Origin: Progne subis subis
Lineage: Eukaryota; Chordata; Aves; Passeriformes; Hirundinidae
NCBI GenBank assembly: GCA_022316685.1
Contig: JAKJHU010001536.1
Coordinates: 1-64,000, forward strand
Length of the DNA: 64,000 bases
Direction: 5' to 3'
Below, piece by piece: positions 10,801-22,506 of the stretch. The first letter of the stretch is position 1; each line of letters opens with the position of its first letter. Below the pieces are notes generated by a model. The model had not been told where the DNA came from. It ran no database searches and was given only the letters and a program-made list of their open reading frames with translations. Position numbers and translations under genes: made by a program.

Positions 10801-13334
10801 TTCATCAGGCTCCGATACCTGTTCTGCCAATAGATGGGGGTGATTTAAAGAATACAGAAACTGATGGAAAGAATGGTCTTATTCCACTCTGAGTATTAAG
10901 GCAACACAAAAGTAAAACTATACATTCACTAAAACTATGTGCTTGGCTTTAGCAACAATCAAAAAGAACCAAGGTAATGCACCTAATCATTATTATAGGA
11001 GAGAAAGGATAGGGATTGAGAAAGATCCATCACTAAATGCCTAAATACTCCACCATCATCCAGAGTCTGCAGTCTCTGGGGAGCCCCATTTCACAGCAAG
11101 GACCTGGAGAACCCATCCAAGCTTGGAAAAATCCTACGTGGTGCATGCACCTGTAGATGAGGTTTCTGAATTTGTTCTGAAAATGGGTCCAGCTTTTATA
11201 GGTCCAAATGAGCAAGCCAAAGTGACTTGATTATATTTTTAGCACATAAACTCCTGGATCTCATGGCACTTTTCCTGACCAGGAGGGGCCAGGACTTGGC
11301 CAGATGCCAGCCCTCGGCTTGGAGGGTTTCCCCTAAAATATCCTACAAGCCTCTATAGATGTCAGCTGGGCAATTTCTTAAAATGATACTTTTCATGCAG
11401 ATAACAACACAAGATCATGCAAAAGTTTCTAAAGCATCCATTTTGGTGTTAAACAGCTGGCATAAGCATCTCAGTCATCTATTTTTAGCTAAATAAAACT
11501 GATGGTGTTAGTCACACAATGCCCAGGGCTCCTCTTGTAAGTCAGCTCTGGCCACTCAGGCCTAAGCACATCAGGAGCTGAAGTGACCACAACTGGGAAT
11601 GGCAAAAACACCCACTGGGACTGGCCCAGAGGCCCCGGGACTCCCTGGCATGGATCACCTCAGGAGACAGTATTTCAGGGAGCCCAAAGGACTCTTGGGA
11701 GAGCTGCTGTGGAGACAGAGGGAATTCCACAGCTGAATCCCTTGCCTGGGCTCCCAGAGGACCCTTCTGCTGTGGGGCTGCTGAGGCTGGAGGAACAGCA
11801 GGTACCCATGGCCACCCCAAAACAGGGCCCCGTTGGCAACAGGGCACCAACGGGACTGCGGGACCCCATCCCTGGGATGAGTCAGGAACTGGAGAGCTGG
11901 GAGTGCTCAGCCAGAGCCGCTGAGCCTCCAACAGCCCCACATGGGCAGAGCGTGAGCCCAGTGGGGAGTGGCCACTGACAGGACTGTGGGGGCCTGAACC
12001 AAGTCCCAGCCCCACTGAGAGCGGCTGTGCCAGACACCCTGGAACTCCAGGACCAGCTGGAGGCCGAGGCAGCCAAGTGGTGCCACCATCGATGTTCCTT
12101 TCTTCCTCCTCAGAAAGGACACTGGGAAGCTGAGGAAGTGGGAATGAAAGGAGTAGGGATGGTGGAAGCTGTGGAACAGCACTAACACCAGGAATCCAAA
12201 GTCTTCCTAAAAAGGAGGGCATAAATCCCTGGTATCCAGCATCCTGCCTCAGAAACCCATTCCCAGAATTACCAACATAAAACCATCCTCCAGTTCTCTG
12301 GATTGTGCTGCTCCTGACCCACTAAGACCTTCCCACCAGACTGAACCTCTGAAGTGGGATTGATGGAGGAAGCCTGAACCCTGAGCCATGCCAGGTCAGT
12401 GCCCAGGAGCATCCCCTGGCGCTGTTTAACACCAGCCCTGCAGGAACTGGGGATGCAAACAGGACAAACTTGAGCATCTCCCACCATCAGATACCTCAGA
12501 GGTTACACAGCAACACAGCCATGACTCTCCCAGACTGGATTTAGGAATGGCACCCCTAATGCAGCCATTAGATCCAGATCTGCCCACATCCCTTTGGCAC
12601 TCCTGCTTTTGGTGTCTCTCTGCTCCTCTCCCTGCCCAAAGGAGGCTCCTCTCTCCCCTCTCCTTGCCCTGACAAGAGAGTCACACAAATAAAGATGTGG
12701 GATTGCCGGGTGCTGAGGGGTTGTAGAAGGAGCCTTCTCCAGGTCTGGCCTGTTTCCAAAACCCATACTTGCTCCTGCAGCAAGGAACCTCCTTGTTCAC
12801 CCTCTCCAAGGGTGTCAAGCTCAGGAAGGGATTCCTGACACCCTGTGCAGCTGGGAGAGCTCCTGTGTCTCATATCAGGGGACAAAACCAATCACAGGAA
12901 CCCTGGGGGGACTGACATTGTGACATGGGGATATCTGTATTTATTTTCCAGTGACAAACAAAAATGTGGAATGGTGCCAGAGCTTGCTTTGATCTACATG
13001 AAACTTTAACAAATGTCCCTCCTCCTGACAGCGACTCCTCTGCAGCTCCTCTGGGAGATCTCCTGGGCCGAGTCCAGTAAGAGGAGATTTCACTGCTGCT
13101 GAGGTGCTTGAGGGGGCCCATTTCAATGCTCTGCTGAAGTCCAACGACTTTGTGTTTCCCCAAGGAGCAACGTTCCTTTCTGGCACTCACTGCCCCATGA
13201 GGGACATTATTCAGTGGCTGCTGTTGGGTGAGTTACGGCCACAGGGAGAGGGAGGAGGATGATCCCACCCATGGCTGCTGCTGGGTCCAGACATTCGGTG
13301 GGATAAAGCTGAAACAGAGCTTCAGCATCTCTCC
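10801..13334. other. Gene-free stretch, nothing recognised
   Basis: The sequence is mixed AT-rich, then GC-rich from about 11540. Frames of up to 226 codons on the minus strand at 11542-12222 have no domain features and overlap other frames of similar size, so I treat them as chance. No repeats with visible boundaries occur. Confidence 0.4.
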
Positions 13335-13500
13335 CAAAATTACAGAATCACAGAATGGCTTGGCTTGGAAGAGACCTTAAAGTTCATCTCATCGAACCCC
13401 TGCCACGGGCAGGAACACCTTCCACTATCCCAGGCTGCTCCAACCCACATCCAGCCTGGCCTTGGACACTTCCAGGGATCCAGAGGCAACCACAGCTTCT
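13335..13500 (-). mobile_element. CR1 LINE 3' tail fragment
   Basis: The run 'cagaatcacagaatggcttg' followed by 'gaagagaccttaaagttcat', 'ctcatcgaacccctgcc' and 'ccaacccacatccagcctgg' is the reverse complement of the CR1 3' UTR, in a well-preserved form. Confidence 0.85.
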
Positions 13501-13559
13501 CTAGGCAAGCTCTGACCTCTGCCCAAGGTGAGCAGGGACACAACCCAAGGGAACAGCTG

Positions 13560-14790
13560 GAGCTGGGCCAGGGCAGGGCTGGGCTGAAGATCAGGAAAAG
13601 CTTCTTCTCCCAGAGGGGTCTGAGGCACTCACCAGGCTCCTCAGGGAATGGGCTCAGCCCTGAGGCTGCCACAGCTCCAGAAGTCTTTGGACACCGCTCC
13701 CGGGAATGCCCAGGCTGCCACTGTTGGGCTGTCTGTGCAGGGCCAGGGCCTGGACTCCATGATCCCGCTGCCTCCCTCCCAGCTCAGCCCCTTCTGCAGT
13801 TCTCACCCTTGGGCTCAGCCTTTGTGTCTCCTCCAGGCGCTGGCAGAGCTCTTGGGGCCGGGGCAGGAGCAGGACAGCCCCAGCGTTCCCCTCTCTGTGA
13901 CACCACGGTGGGGACAGCTCCAACGTTCCCTGCCTGGAGACGCTCCAAGGGAAGCGTCCAGAGCCACAGCCAGACAGCAAAACTGAGGGCACTGAGCACC
14001 CCCGGCCTGGGCTGATGTTCATTCCTGTGCACACAGCTCGGGGAAGGTCCCCCTGGCCACCTCCACAGTGCCACAGGCAAGTGGCACATAGAGTTACAGA
14101 GCTCTGCCCAGAGCTGACAGGGTAAGTTAAAAAAATAACAAAACCATAACCAAAACCAAACTAAACCAAACACCCCAAGAAAAAAAAAAACAAAACCCAA
14201 ATCAAACAAAGAAAACCACCAAATAAAAAAAATGCCAAGAAAAAGACAACTCTGCCCCCAGCAGAGCTGCTGCCTCCTCCAGTGCTTTCAGCTGCACTCA
14301 CACACAGCACTGAGACTGCAAGCAATGACCATTCCTAGGCACATCTGCTGTAAAAGCAGCTTGAGGACGCCCTGGAGCAGGACTCTTCTCATGCCAGTGA
14401 AAAAGGCCCCTTGGCAGGCAGCTCTAGGGCACTTGCAAAGAGCAGGGGCCAGAGACACAGGCTACAGGGGAGAAAAGGGCTCTCAATTGCCCACCCCTGG
14501 CACATCAAGCCTGCTCCCAGGCTGCTTTCCACACAGCATTCCTCTGGAGGACTGTAGAAAGCTGACAGACAGCTCTGCCTTGTCCATGTTCTGTGCTCTA
14601 AAGCTGCCTGCAAGAGGAAATTCAGGCTCAGCTCCTGTGGCACAATCCCTCCTGTCCACGGGCACAGCTCTGGGAAGGCCTTTGCACACCCAGCCTCTGC
14701 TGCAGCCAAGGAAAGCTCCTGGCTCAGGCTCAGCTTTCCTGCCCATCCAGACCCCGCGTGTGCCCCAGCAGCAGGAAATTGCCGGATCTG
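13560..14790 (+). repeat. Tandem-duplicated 1.2 kb block, copy 1
   Basis: The block begins in CR1-like sequence ('gggctgaagatcaggaaaag') and continues through 'gacaccacggtggggacagc' into an A-rich tract at about 14125-14230 and on to 'ccccagcagcag'. Copy 2 is 15770-17190 and a truncated third copy is 45766-46722. Long frames on the minus strand occur in all copies but look like GC-driven chance frames. Confidence 0.75.
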
Positions 14791-15002
14791 GGTGATGGCA
14801 AACCGCTGCATCTGGAGTCCTGGCACCACCAATGGACCAGATCTGGGCGGTGCCAGAACCGAGAAATTGCTGCAGTTTGGCTTTTTGTGCCAGTAAATTT
14901 CTGGACTTGGGCTGTTCCAGCACCAGGGCATTTCTGGATCTGGGCTCTGGCTGTGCCAGGAAACACCAGATTTGAGTCTCCAGATGATGAAAAAAATCCA
15001 GA

Positions 15003-15014
15003 TTCTTTCTTCGT

Positions 15015-15046
<32 letters not shown>

Positions 15047-15052
15047 TTTTCT
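15003..15052 (+). repeat. (TTCT)n microsatellite
   Basis: About ten TTCT units with small interruptions. Confidence 0.95.
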
Positions 15053-15280
15053 TTCCTACTATCCTTCTTGGAACCAGACACCATAACCCTCCCAAATATA
15101 CCACCACACCACCTCAGCCCTGCTACCAAACTGCTACAAGCACCAGCACCCACCCAAAATTGCCTCTTGCTTTCCTGCCCTCTGCTCCAACAGCCCAAAA
15201 TACCCATCCCCCCACTGCAATCCCTACCCCTCCCTACTTTCACAAAAGCCCTCACACTGCAATCCCCACATTGCACTGAT

Positions 15281-15305
15281 CCATCCCATCCCATCCCATC
15301 CCATC
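15281..15305 (+). repeat. (CCATC)n pentamer run
   Basis: Five consecutive copies of the pentamer. Just downstream, to about 15500, is a weak CR1-like stretch in reverse orientation. Confidence 0.9.
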
Positions 15306-15584
15306 TGGGCAGGAAGTCCCTCCAACCAGCCTTGCACACTTCCAGCCATTCCAGGGCAGCCGCAGCTTTTCCGCCCACTCTGTGCCAGGGCCCCACCGCC
15401 CTCCCAGGGAACAAGTCCATCCCCACATCCAGCTCACCCTGGCCCCAAGCAGCGTCCAGCCATGGCCTGTGTCCTGGTGCTGCAGGCCCTTGGAAAGAGT
15501 CACTCCCCGCCAGCAATTCCTGCTCTTCCCTGCTCTGGGGCAGCAGCTGCAAGTTGATTTGCTCCCTGGGCCACTGGCCCAGCC

Positions 15585-17190
15585 CCAAGCCAGGGCCGGG
15601 ACCTTTCCCCAGAGCTCTGCCGGCACTGGCTCGCTTCGGCCGCAGCCCAGCAGCAGACGGAGCTCAGAGCTCCCCGGGGGCTGCGCCTCCTGCCCAGGGA
15701 CAGCAGCAGGGGCAGCTGAGACTTGTGCCCCGGGGCCAGCAGGGAATGCACCCCAGGGAACGGCTGGGGCTGGGCCAGGCCAGCTGCGGGCTGGAGAACA
15801 GCAAAAGCTTCTTCCCCTGCAGGGGGCTTGACCACTCACCAGGCTCCCCAGGGAATGGTCACAGCTGCGAGGCTGCCACAGCTCCAGGAGCCTTTGGACA
15901 CCGCTCCCGGGAATGCCCAGGCTGCCACTGCTGGGCTGTCTGTGCAGGGCCAGGGCCTGGACTCCATGATCCCGCTGCCTCCCTCCCAGCTCAGCCCCTT
16001 CTGCAGTTCTCACCCTTGGGCTCAGCCTTTGTGTCTCCTCCAGGCGCTGGCAGAGCTCTTGGGGCCGGGGCAGGAGCGGCACAGCCCCAGCGTTCCCCTC
16101 TCTGTGACACCACGGTGGGGACAGCTCCAACGTTCCCTGCCTGGAGACGCTCCAAGGGAAGCGTCCAGAGCCACAGCCAGACAGCAAAACTGAGCGGGCA
16201 CTGAGCACCCCCGGCCTGGGCTGATGTGCATTGCTGTGCACACAGCTCGGGGAAGGTCCCCCTGGCCACCTCCACAGTGCCACAGGCAAGTGTCACATAG
16301 AGTTACAGAGCTCTGCCCGGGGCTTCCAGGGGGAGTTAATTTAAAAATCCAAAAAAGACCAAAATAAAAAAATAAAAAATTAAAAAAAAAAATTAAAAAA
16401 AAAGGGGAAAATAAAAAAATAAAAACCCCATACAAAACCAAAAATTCCCACAGCCTAAAATAAGAACCGAAACAAAAAAAAAACCAAAAAATAACAAAAA
16501 AAAAAAAAAAAAAAAAAAAGGAAAAACCTCACAAACCTTACAAAGCCTAAAAAAAAGGGCTCTCTTCCAAATCAACAAAACCAATCAAAACAAAAGAACA
16601 GGAAAATAAACCAAACCAAACAAAAAAACCCAAACAACACCCCAAAAGAAAAACAAACAAGAAAAAGAGAATTTCCCCTAGCAGAGCTGTTCCATCCCTC
16701 AGTTCTCACACCTGCATGTGCACAAGACCTGGGGCTGCAAAGAATGAGGATTCATTCGGCACATTTGCAGGAAAAGCAGGTTTAGGACAGGCTTTCAGCA
16801 GAACTGTTCTCAGTTGAGTGAAAAATGCCCCTTTGGCAGCTGCGGGGCCATTGGAAATGCAGACCCTCAGCCCACAGGGCAGAAAAGGACTCTGAATTCC
16901 CCTCCCTCCAAACATAAACCCTGTTCTCAGGCTGCTTCACACACAGGATCCTTCTGGAGGACTGTGGAAAGCTGAGAGTCAGCTCTGCCTTCTCCATGTT
17001 CTGTGCCCTAAAGCTGCCTGGGAGAAGAAATTTAGGCTCAGCTCTGGTGGCACAATCCCTCCTGGCCCAGGGCACAGCACCAGGAAGGTCTTTGTGTGCC
17101 AAGGCTCTGCTGCAGCCAAGGAAAGCTCCTGGCTCAGGGTCACCTTTCTGCTCAGCCAGACCCCCGAGTGCCCCAGCAGCAGCAGAGAAT
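15585..17190 (+). repeat. Tandem-duplicated block, copy 2
   Basis: 15770-17190 is the second copy of the 13560-14790 block. 15585-16620 also matches 45763-46722 almost base for base. An A-rich tract occupies about 16337-16530. The homology to the third copy ends exactly where the provirus LTR starts at 46723. Confidence 0.75.
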
Positions 17191-17900
17191 GGCAGCATTG
17201 GCACGGGCTGGCACAGGAGAGGGAGATTTCCCCCTCGAGAGAGGCTCATATTCCAGTTGTTGCATTCAGGCAGCTCCACGTCCCTCAGCTTTGGTTGCAC
17301 AGCAGCTGGAAATGCAAGTGCAGGAGCTCTGTTCATGCCCAGCCACAGCAGGTGACAGCAAGGACAGGGTCCTGGCAGTGTGACATTTGCAGAGAGAGCC
17401 GTCAGCAAACACTGGGGCTGAAACTCTGTGCAGAAAAAGCCCCAGGGGTCTCTGCAGGGAGGCAAAAGGTACAAAGTTTCAGTCCATGCCTGGCTAGGCA
17501 GCACCAAAATGGTTCCTTTTCATGGCAAGGTTCCATTGCCGGGTGTTCTCCAAGCCCCAGAGAAGAGCCCAGGTGGCCAAGGAACTGAGAGCAGGGACTG
17601 TGCAGGAGCCGGGCACAGCGAGAGAGCCCAGGCTGAATGTCAGCCCCGGGGCGGGCAGGGACTGGGAGGGGGCAGAGCCCTGGGGGTCCCGCAGAGCCTC
17701 CCTGCTCCAAAGCCCCGCCTGCGCCAGAGGGGCAGCTGCCGGGAGCCGTGTGCCAGGGCCGGGCTGCAGGTGGGTGTTCCAAGTGCCTGCAGGGGAGCAG
17801 CTTTTTGTCCCGATCTGGGGGTGTTCCCGTGGGGCTGGGGTCCCTGGGAAGGTGCACGAGGGCAGGGTGGAAGTGGTTGGTTTCTGGTTTTGTGTTTTGG

Positions 17901-17902
<2 letters not shown>

Positions 17903-17949
<47 letters not shown>
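17903..17949 (+). repeat. 47-nt poly(T) run
   Basis: An uninterrupted T run, about 80 bp upstream of the CpG island. It is long enough that its assembled length may be unreliable. Confidence 0.95.
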
Positions 17950-17950
<1 letters not shown>

Positions 17951-18029
17951 GTGGGTTGATGGCTGGTTTGGATGTTAGTGTTTTTGGGGAGGATGGGGGG
18001 AATGTTTTTTTTCTGTGCCATGCCCCCAT

Positions 18030-18510
18030 GTGTTTGAAGCCCCGCGGGTGCGGCGAGCGCTGGCACAGCCCCGGCACGGGCGGGGCGGCCCCGGGCGGGC
18101 TGTGGGAGCCGGGAGCGGCCGCCCGGGCCCGGAGCGGCCGCCTTGGGCTGGGAGCCCCCTGGGCAGAGCTCTGTGCTCGGGGCCGAGGCCCGGGTGGCCC
18201 GGGGAGCGCTCTGCGGCCCGTGGGCCCCCGGCGCAGGCGGCTCCGTGTGGCCGGGCTCTGAGGGGAGCGGCCCAGGCTGGCCGTGGCCGTGCAGGGCCTG
18301 GCGGGGCTCGGGGGGCCGGGCCGGGCCGGGCAAAGGCTGAGGGAGAGCGGGGGAAGTGTTGGCACAGAGGCCCCGGGCTCCCCGTGCCCCCCTCGCTCAG
18401 AGCCAGCCCCGGCTGCGGGGGTCCCCGGGGGGCCCTGGGGAGGGGGGCGGCGAGGGCTGACGGAGCTCTGTGCCCGGGGCTGGGCGCGGCTGCTGAGGGA
18501 GCGCAGGATG
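18030..18510 (+). promoter_or_regulatory. CpG island, candidate promoter of ZNF-A
   Basis: The stretch is very GC-rich and dense in CpG (runs of cggccgcc, gggcgggc, ccggggag), unlike the rest of the window where CpG is sparse. It ends about 0.6 kb before the first coding exon of ZNF-A at 19124, on the same strand. GGGCGG-type Sp1 boxes are present near 18080. That it drives ZNF-A is inference from position. Confidence 0.65.
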
Positions 18511-19123
18511 CAGGGTCCCCCCATGCTGGGGCTGCCTCTGCCTGGCTCAGGGGCTGCATTGTCAGCCCAGAGACACCTGGGGATCGCCTGGTACCAGCAG
18601 GGCTGGGAGGGTACCCTGGGAATGGGGGGAGGAGAAATGGGCGGTGGAAGAGCTGGGGGTGTTCCAAAAGCCTGTAGATGTTGGGAGCATGGACAAGGGG
18701 GACCCATGGATACCCCAGGACACAGAAAGAGGGACACCAGACAGCGCTGACCCCTGGGTCGCCTGTGATGTCAAACTTGTGATCCCAGAGAAGAGGAACC
18801 TCCTGGATTCACAGGAGCCACAGCACCCCACAGTGGGGGAACACCAATACAAACTTGATTCGCAGCAACCCAGATGGGAGGACCTCTAGGACTCCAAAGT
18901 GGAGGGACCAGAGAGGGAAGACTCATAGTTGATGTTTTTGCTGAATCTTGGTCATTTGTGTATTTTGGTGCATTGAATCTTGGTGTTTTGGAGGTTTCTA
19001 TGGGCACCAGATGCCCGGTGACTTCTAGAGATGGACTTGGGGAGGAGGTAGCCCCTAACCCAATGTGCCCATACATTGTATTTTTCCCCAAACCAGGATC
19101 TCACATTCCAAAACCTTGGTCAG

Positions 19124-20341
19124 ATGGAGGAGAAGGCTGTGAGGAAGAGGAAGATGCCCCAGGACAGCCAGGCAGGTGAGGAGGAAGTCAGTGCCCCTTT
19201 CCCCCTCTCTCCTGCTCCATCTCCCAGCCCAGCATGGCCCCTGGCTGCAGGACAACCCCGCTGCTGACGCCGTCCTGCCGGGGATGTGTTGGGAGAATCT
19301 CCTTCCCCTTCCCCCTGGTGTCGCCGTGACACACAAAGCAATAACGCGCAGACATAAATAATTCACAAGGAGAGGTCCTTCCAGCTTCTCCTCAGTGAGC
19401 GGAGACCGAAGGAAGCACCTCTTTGTTTATTCTTTACTTTTTTATACATTTGTGGATCTGGCAGAAGATTGGCTTTTTGGGTTTCCACCCCTCAGCCTCA
19501 GTGGCCAGACCCACTGTCAGTTACAGTTGTTTTTCAGGTTAGAAATATGCAAACAAAGGACAAAGAATGAGAAACAAAGGGTTTGTTTATGTTACATCTA
19601 TGGGAAAGGTAGAAAACTGCTCCTAATATTGAACAGTAACTAAAAGATCTGACTCCATTATGAATTTCAAGAAGGCTAATAAGAAAGCTCAGAAAAAACA
19701 GGGTAACACCCTGGCACAGAGGCAAATCCCATCCCCTCTTTGTCTTTCCTCCCCCAGACAAGGAGCTGAGGATGCAGACCAGGGAGAACAAGTCCCTTCA
19801 GCAGAACCTTGTGGAACAGGTTTTGAGCAGCTCCATGATGCAGGAATCCAAAAGGGAGGAAAAGCTCCAGAGATCCTGCAGGAGGAAGGACTCCAAACTC
19901 ATCACAGCATGCTCTGAGGAGGAAAGACCCACCTTGTGCCAGGAAGGTGGACAGAGCTTCAGCCAGGGCTCTGAACTGGTGGTCCCTGACCAGCTTCATG
20001 ATGGGGAGAAGCCCCACAAGTGCTTGGAGTATTGGAAGAGCTTCAACTTGAACTGCCTCCTGATCACACACCAGAGGACACACACTGGGGAGAGGCCCTA
20101 TGAGTGTCCCAAGTGTCAGAAGAGATTTCAGACCAGCTCAGATCTCCTCAAGCACCAGCGGATTCACACAGAGGAGAGACCCTTCTGCTGCCCCGACTGC
20201 AGGAAGGGCTTCAAGCACAACTCCCACCTCATCAGGCACCAGTGTATCCACACTGGGGAGAGGCCCTACGAGTGTCCCCAGTGTGGGAAGAGCTTCTCAG
20301 ACAGCTCTACCTTGTCCCAACACCAACTGAGGCACCAGTAA
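19124..20341 (+). CDS. ZNF-A: two-exon C2H2 zinc-finger protein, intact frame
   Basis: A putative nuclear DNA-binding protein of about 211 residues. Exon 1 is 19124-19175, starting at ATG ([13 protein letters not shown]) and ending at the donor ggcag|gtgag. Exon 2 is 19758-20341, after a cttcctcccccag acceptor. The split codon G|AC keeps the frame into [10 protein letters not shown]. Residues ~20-85 are an acidic/basic linker with no KRAB or SCAN domain. One degenerate finger follows (CLEYWKSF, second Cys replaced by Tyr), then three good fingers with TGERPYEC linkers. Their helix positions -1/2/3/6 are T,S,D,K; H,S,H,R; and D,S,T,Q. A stop follows HQLRHQ. Three fingers is short for the family, since the copies ZNF-C and ZNF-D have seven and sixteen units. 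The intron contains a solo LTR. After the stop a further finger-like stretch is broken by a TGA, so the protein may be C-terminally shortened. Confidence 0.7.
19319..19708 (-). mobile_element. Solo LTR inside the ZNF-A intron, 6-bp target duplication
   Basis: On the plus strand it begins TGTCGC and ends GTAACA, flanked by CCCTGG at 19313-19318 and 19709-19714. The intron of the homologous ZNF-C gene lacks the element and runs directly from 'cttccctgtgtca' to 'cggaggcaaatccc'. AATAAA on the minus strand (near 19430) suggests minus polarity. A 6-bp TSD is usual for ERVK-type elements. A shorter relative with its own TSD lies at 30034-30225. Confidence 0.85.
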
Positions 20342-20600
20342 TGGAAGCCCTGCGAGTGCCCTGATTGCAGGAAGTGCTTTGTGTGAGTCTCCAACTTCAG
20401 CCTTATCCGAGGACCCACTTTGTGAAGGGCCCTGGTGACCCATATTTCTCCTGACCCACGCTGAGAAGTCGTCACCTGTCCCTTTCTCTGCCCGTGGCAA
20501 TGATGTGAGGTGGGACTGAAGAACATGAGGGTCTGGCCATAGTTCCATCATTGTATTTGATCCCATCTCAGGTCATTTCCAGGGGCAGGAAAGGGACTCT
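20342..20600 (+). other. ZNF-A 3' region with a broken trailing finger
   Basis: Directly after the stop, 'tgcgagtgccctgattgcag' would encode another finger start but is interrupted by TGA. The following 'ggacccactttgtgaagg' to 'ccatctcaggtcatttcc' is repeated at 29013-29180, marking it as shared 3' UTR of this gene family. Confidence 0.6.
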
Positions 20601-20869
20601 CTCTCTCCCCCCGCCACGGAGAAGGGTGTCCTTTCCAGACTGGAGGAAGTACATGGCTGGGAAGAGCCAGTCAGTGTTGTTGTACAGTTTTCCCTGTATA
20701 TTGTTTGTCATATCCCTTCTGTTTTCCATATTGTTTCTGTTCCTAGTTGTTCCTTATCTTGTTGCTGTTCCCAGTAAATTGTTCTTATCCCAGCCTGGGA
20801 TCTTTATCTTTTGTACTTTCCATGGGAGGCTGGAGGGCAGCGAGCGGCAGCTCGGTTTTAGCAGGAGCA

Positions 20870-21150
20870 GGCCCGTGGAAACCGATCATCCCAGCTGGTG
20901 CCAGCCCTGGTTGTCCTGGCAGCAGCCTTGGGAGCGGGTCCCTGGCTGGGGGCTGTGGGAACCTCTTCACTCTGGTGCCCAGGGACAGCACTGGAGGGAA
21001 GGGCTGGAGCTGAGTCGGGGCAGGTTTAGGTTGGATCTGAGGAAAAGGTTTTTCCCCCAGAGGCTGCTGGGGCACTGAACAGGCTCCCAGGGAAGGGTCA
21101 CAGCTCCAGGGCTCTGGGAGCTCCAGCAGCGTTTGGACACCGCTGCCAGG
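20870..21150 (+). mobile_element. CR1 LINE 3' fragment
   Basis: The sequence holds 'gggctggagctgagtcgggg', 'gtttaggttggatctgagga' and 'gtttggacaccgctgcc', which is a CR1 ORF2 C-terminal and 3' UTR pattern. Confidence 0.7.
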
Positions 21151-21287
21151 CCCAGGCTGGACTGACCCAAGGGAGCTCCCATTCCTTGTGATGTCATGGT
21201 CAGCAATAAACTGAGGGAAAAGAAATGTGATGGGGGTGGCAGTGAGGGCTGTGGATGTCTTTTATTGAGACATTTCTCATACCAAGC

Positions 21288-21945
21288 TGTCCTGAGGTGA
21301 CTGTGTATCCCCAATCGTCTGTTGGGTGCAGGGGGGAGGGCAAGCGCGGTTTGTTTTTCCCCAGGAAAACTCTGCTCCTCGGAGTGACCTTGAAGCGGGG
21401 GAGCTGGGAACTCGGCGAGACTGAAGAAGCTCTGTTGTTTTTTTCCCGGGCAGTTAGTTAGTTTAGTGCTAGCATAGTTTAGATGCTGTAGAATAGCTGA
21501 AGCTTTTTGCTTTTTGCTTTCTTCTTTTTTTCCTTTTTTTTCTTTCCTTTTTTTTTTTTTTTTTTTTTTCCCCTCTCCTCGGAACTGTTCCAACCTCTCC
21601 GGACTGAGGACCTGGGGAAGCACCGGGGGGCCTCCACAGGGGACCCACCCCACCAAGACCACCAAGACCAGCCCTGCACATCTTTTTTTGTCCAACGTCA
21701 GCGGAGAGAGAGTGGTGGAGCACACTGACAATCTTCAAGAGGAGAGACTTTCTTTAAGTTTGTTATCCCTCAGTAAGTGGCACGAAGCTCTTGTCATCGG
21801 GTATTGTGCTGGGAGTGCTTTGCCTGTTTAATAAACAGGTTTTTTCCACTTCTCTCTGAGGAAGTTTTTTCCCGAACCGGTTGGGGGAGGGGAGAGGGGA
21901 GCCCCTTGGGAGGATTTCTCCCAAAATCTGCCTGAAACCACCACA
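21288..21945 (+). mobile_element. Solo LTR present in the left arm only
   Basis: The element starts TGTCCTGAGG and ends ACCACCACA, with CAAGC duplicated at 21283-21287 and 21946-21950. The right arm near 44600 reads straight through a single CAAGC (as its complement), giving a clean pre-insertion site. AATAAA near 21829 gives plus polarity. A T-rich tract runs at about 21525-21570. Confidence 0.9.
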
Positions 21946-22506
21946 CAAGCACAAAGTCCATGTACTGCATCCTTTCCTGCCAGGAGCTGGCTGGACATTG
22001 TCTGCTGATGGGAAGTAGAGAATTGATCTCAGTTGTTATTTCTGTCCTTACACATGTGGCCTTTGCTTTTTGAGGCCCTTGCTGAGGAGGATGGTCACAG
22101 CACGGACATGCAGCAGGACAGTGACCAAACTGCCCGAGCACTCCGGCCTTGCACCCACAGAAGGGCTGGGAAGGGGAGTGTGGAGCTGGGAAGAGCAGAT
22201 GTGGAAAGAGCCAGGGCCATTGTCCCTGTCTGTGCTGGCTCTGCTGCGAGCCTCTTTCCTTCCCATCTGCAAAAGATCATTATTTTATTCAGATGCATAG
22301 GGAACAAAGCTTTTGAAAGTCATTGAGATACTGAATAATGGCAGATACTCATGTAGAAATGCTGTGAGTAGTGATATTCGTTTGTGGAAAACATAACAGT
22401 AGGAATGTATTAAAAAAATGCAAAAATGCAAAGAAAGGACACAAAGTCTGAGATTGAAATAAGTTATATTCAGAAGGTTCTGCAGAAGAAAAGAGGCAGG
22501 TTGTTG

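Noticed and set aside
14389..15588. 399-codon open frame on the minus strand
   Set aside because: It runs through a TTCT microsatellite (encoding Lys/Glu runs), repeat DNA and a CR1-like stretch, and overlaps a 410-codon frame on the other strand. No domain is visible.
15252..16289. 345-codon minus frame with copies elsewhere
   Set aside because: GC-driven frame in a triplicated repeat; the first copy at 13654-14034 is open for only 126 codons. Kept only as a low-interest test.
17640..18737. 365-codon minus frame across the CpG island
   Set aside because: A poly-lysine run comes from the 47-nt poly(T), and the rest is Pro/Arg/Gly-rich as expected from CpG-rich DNA. Frames of similar length exist on the opposite strand.
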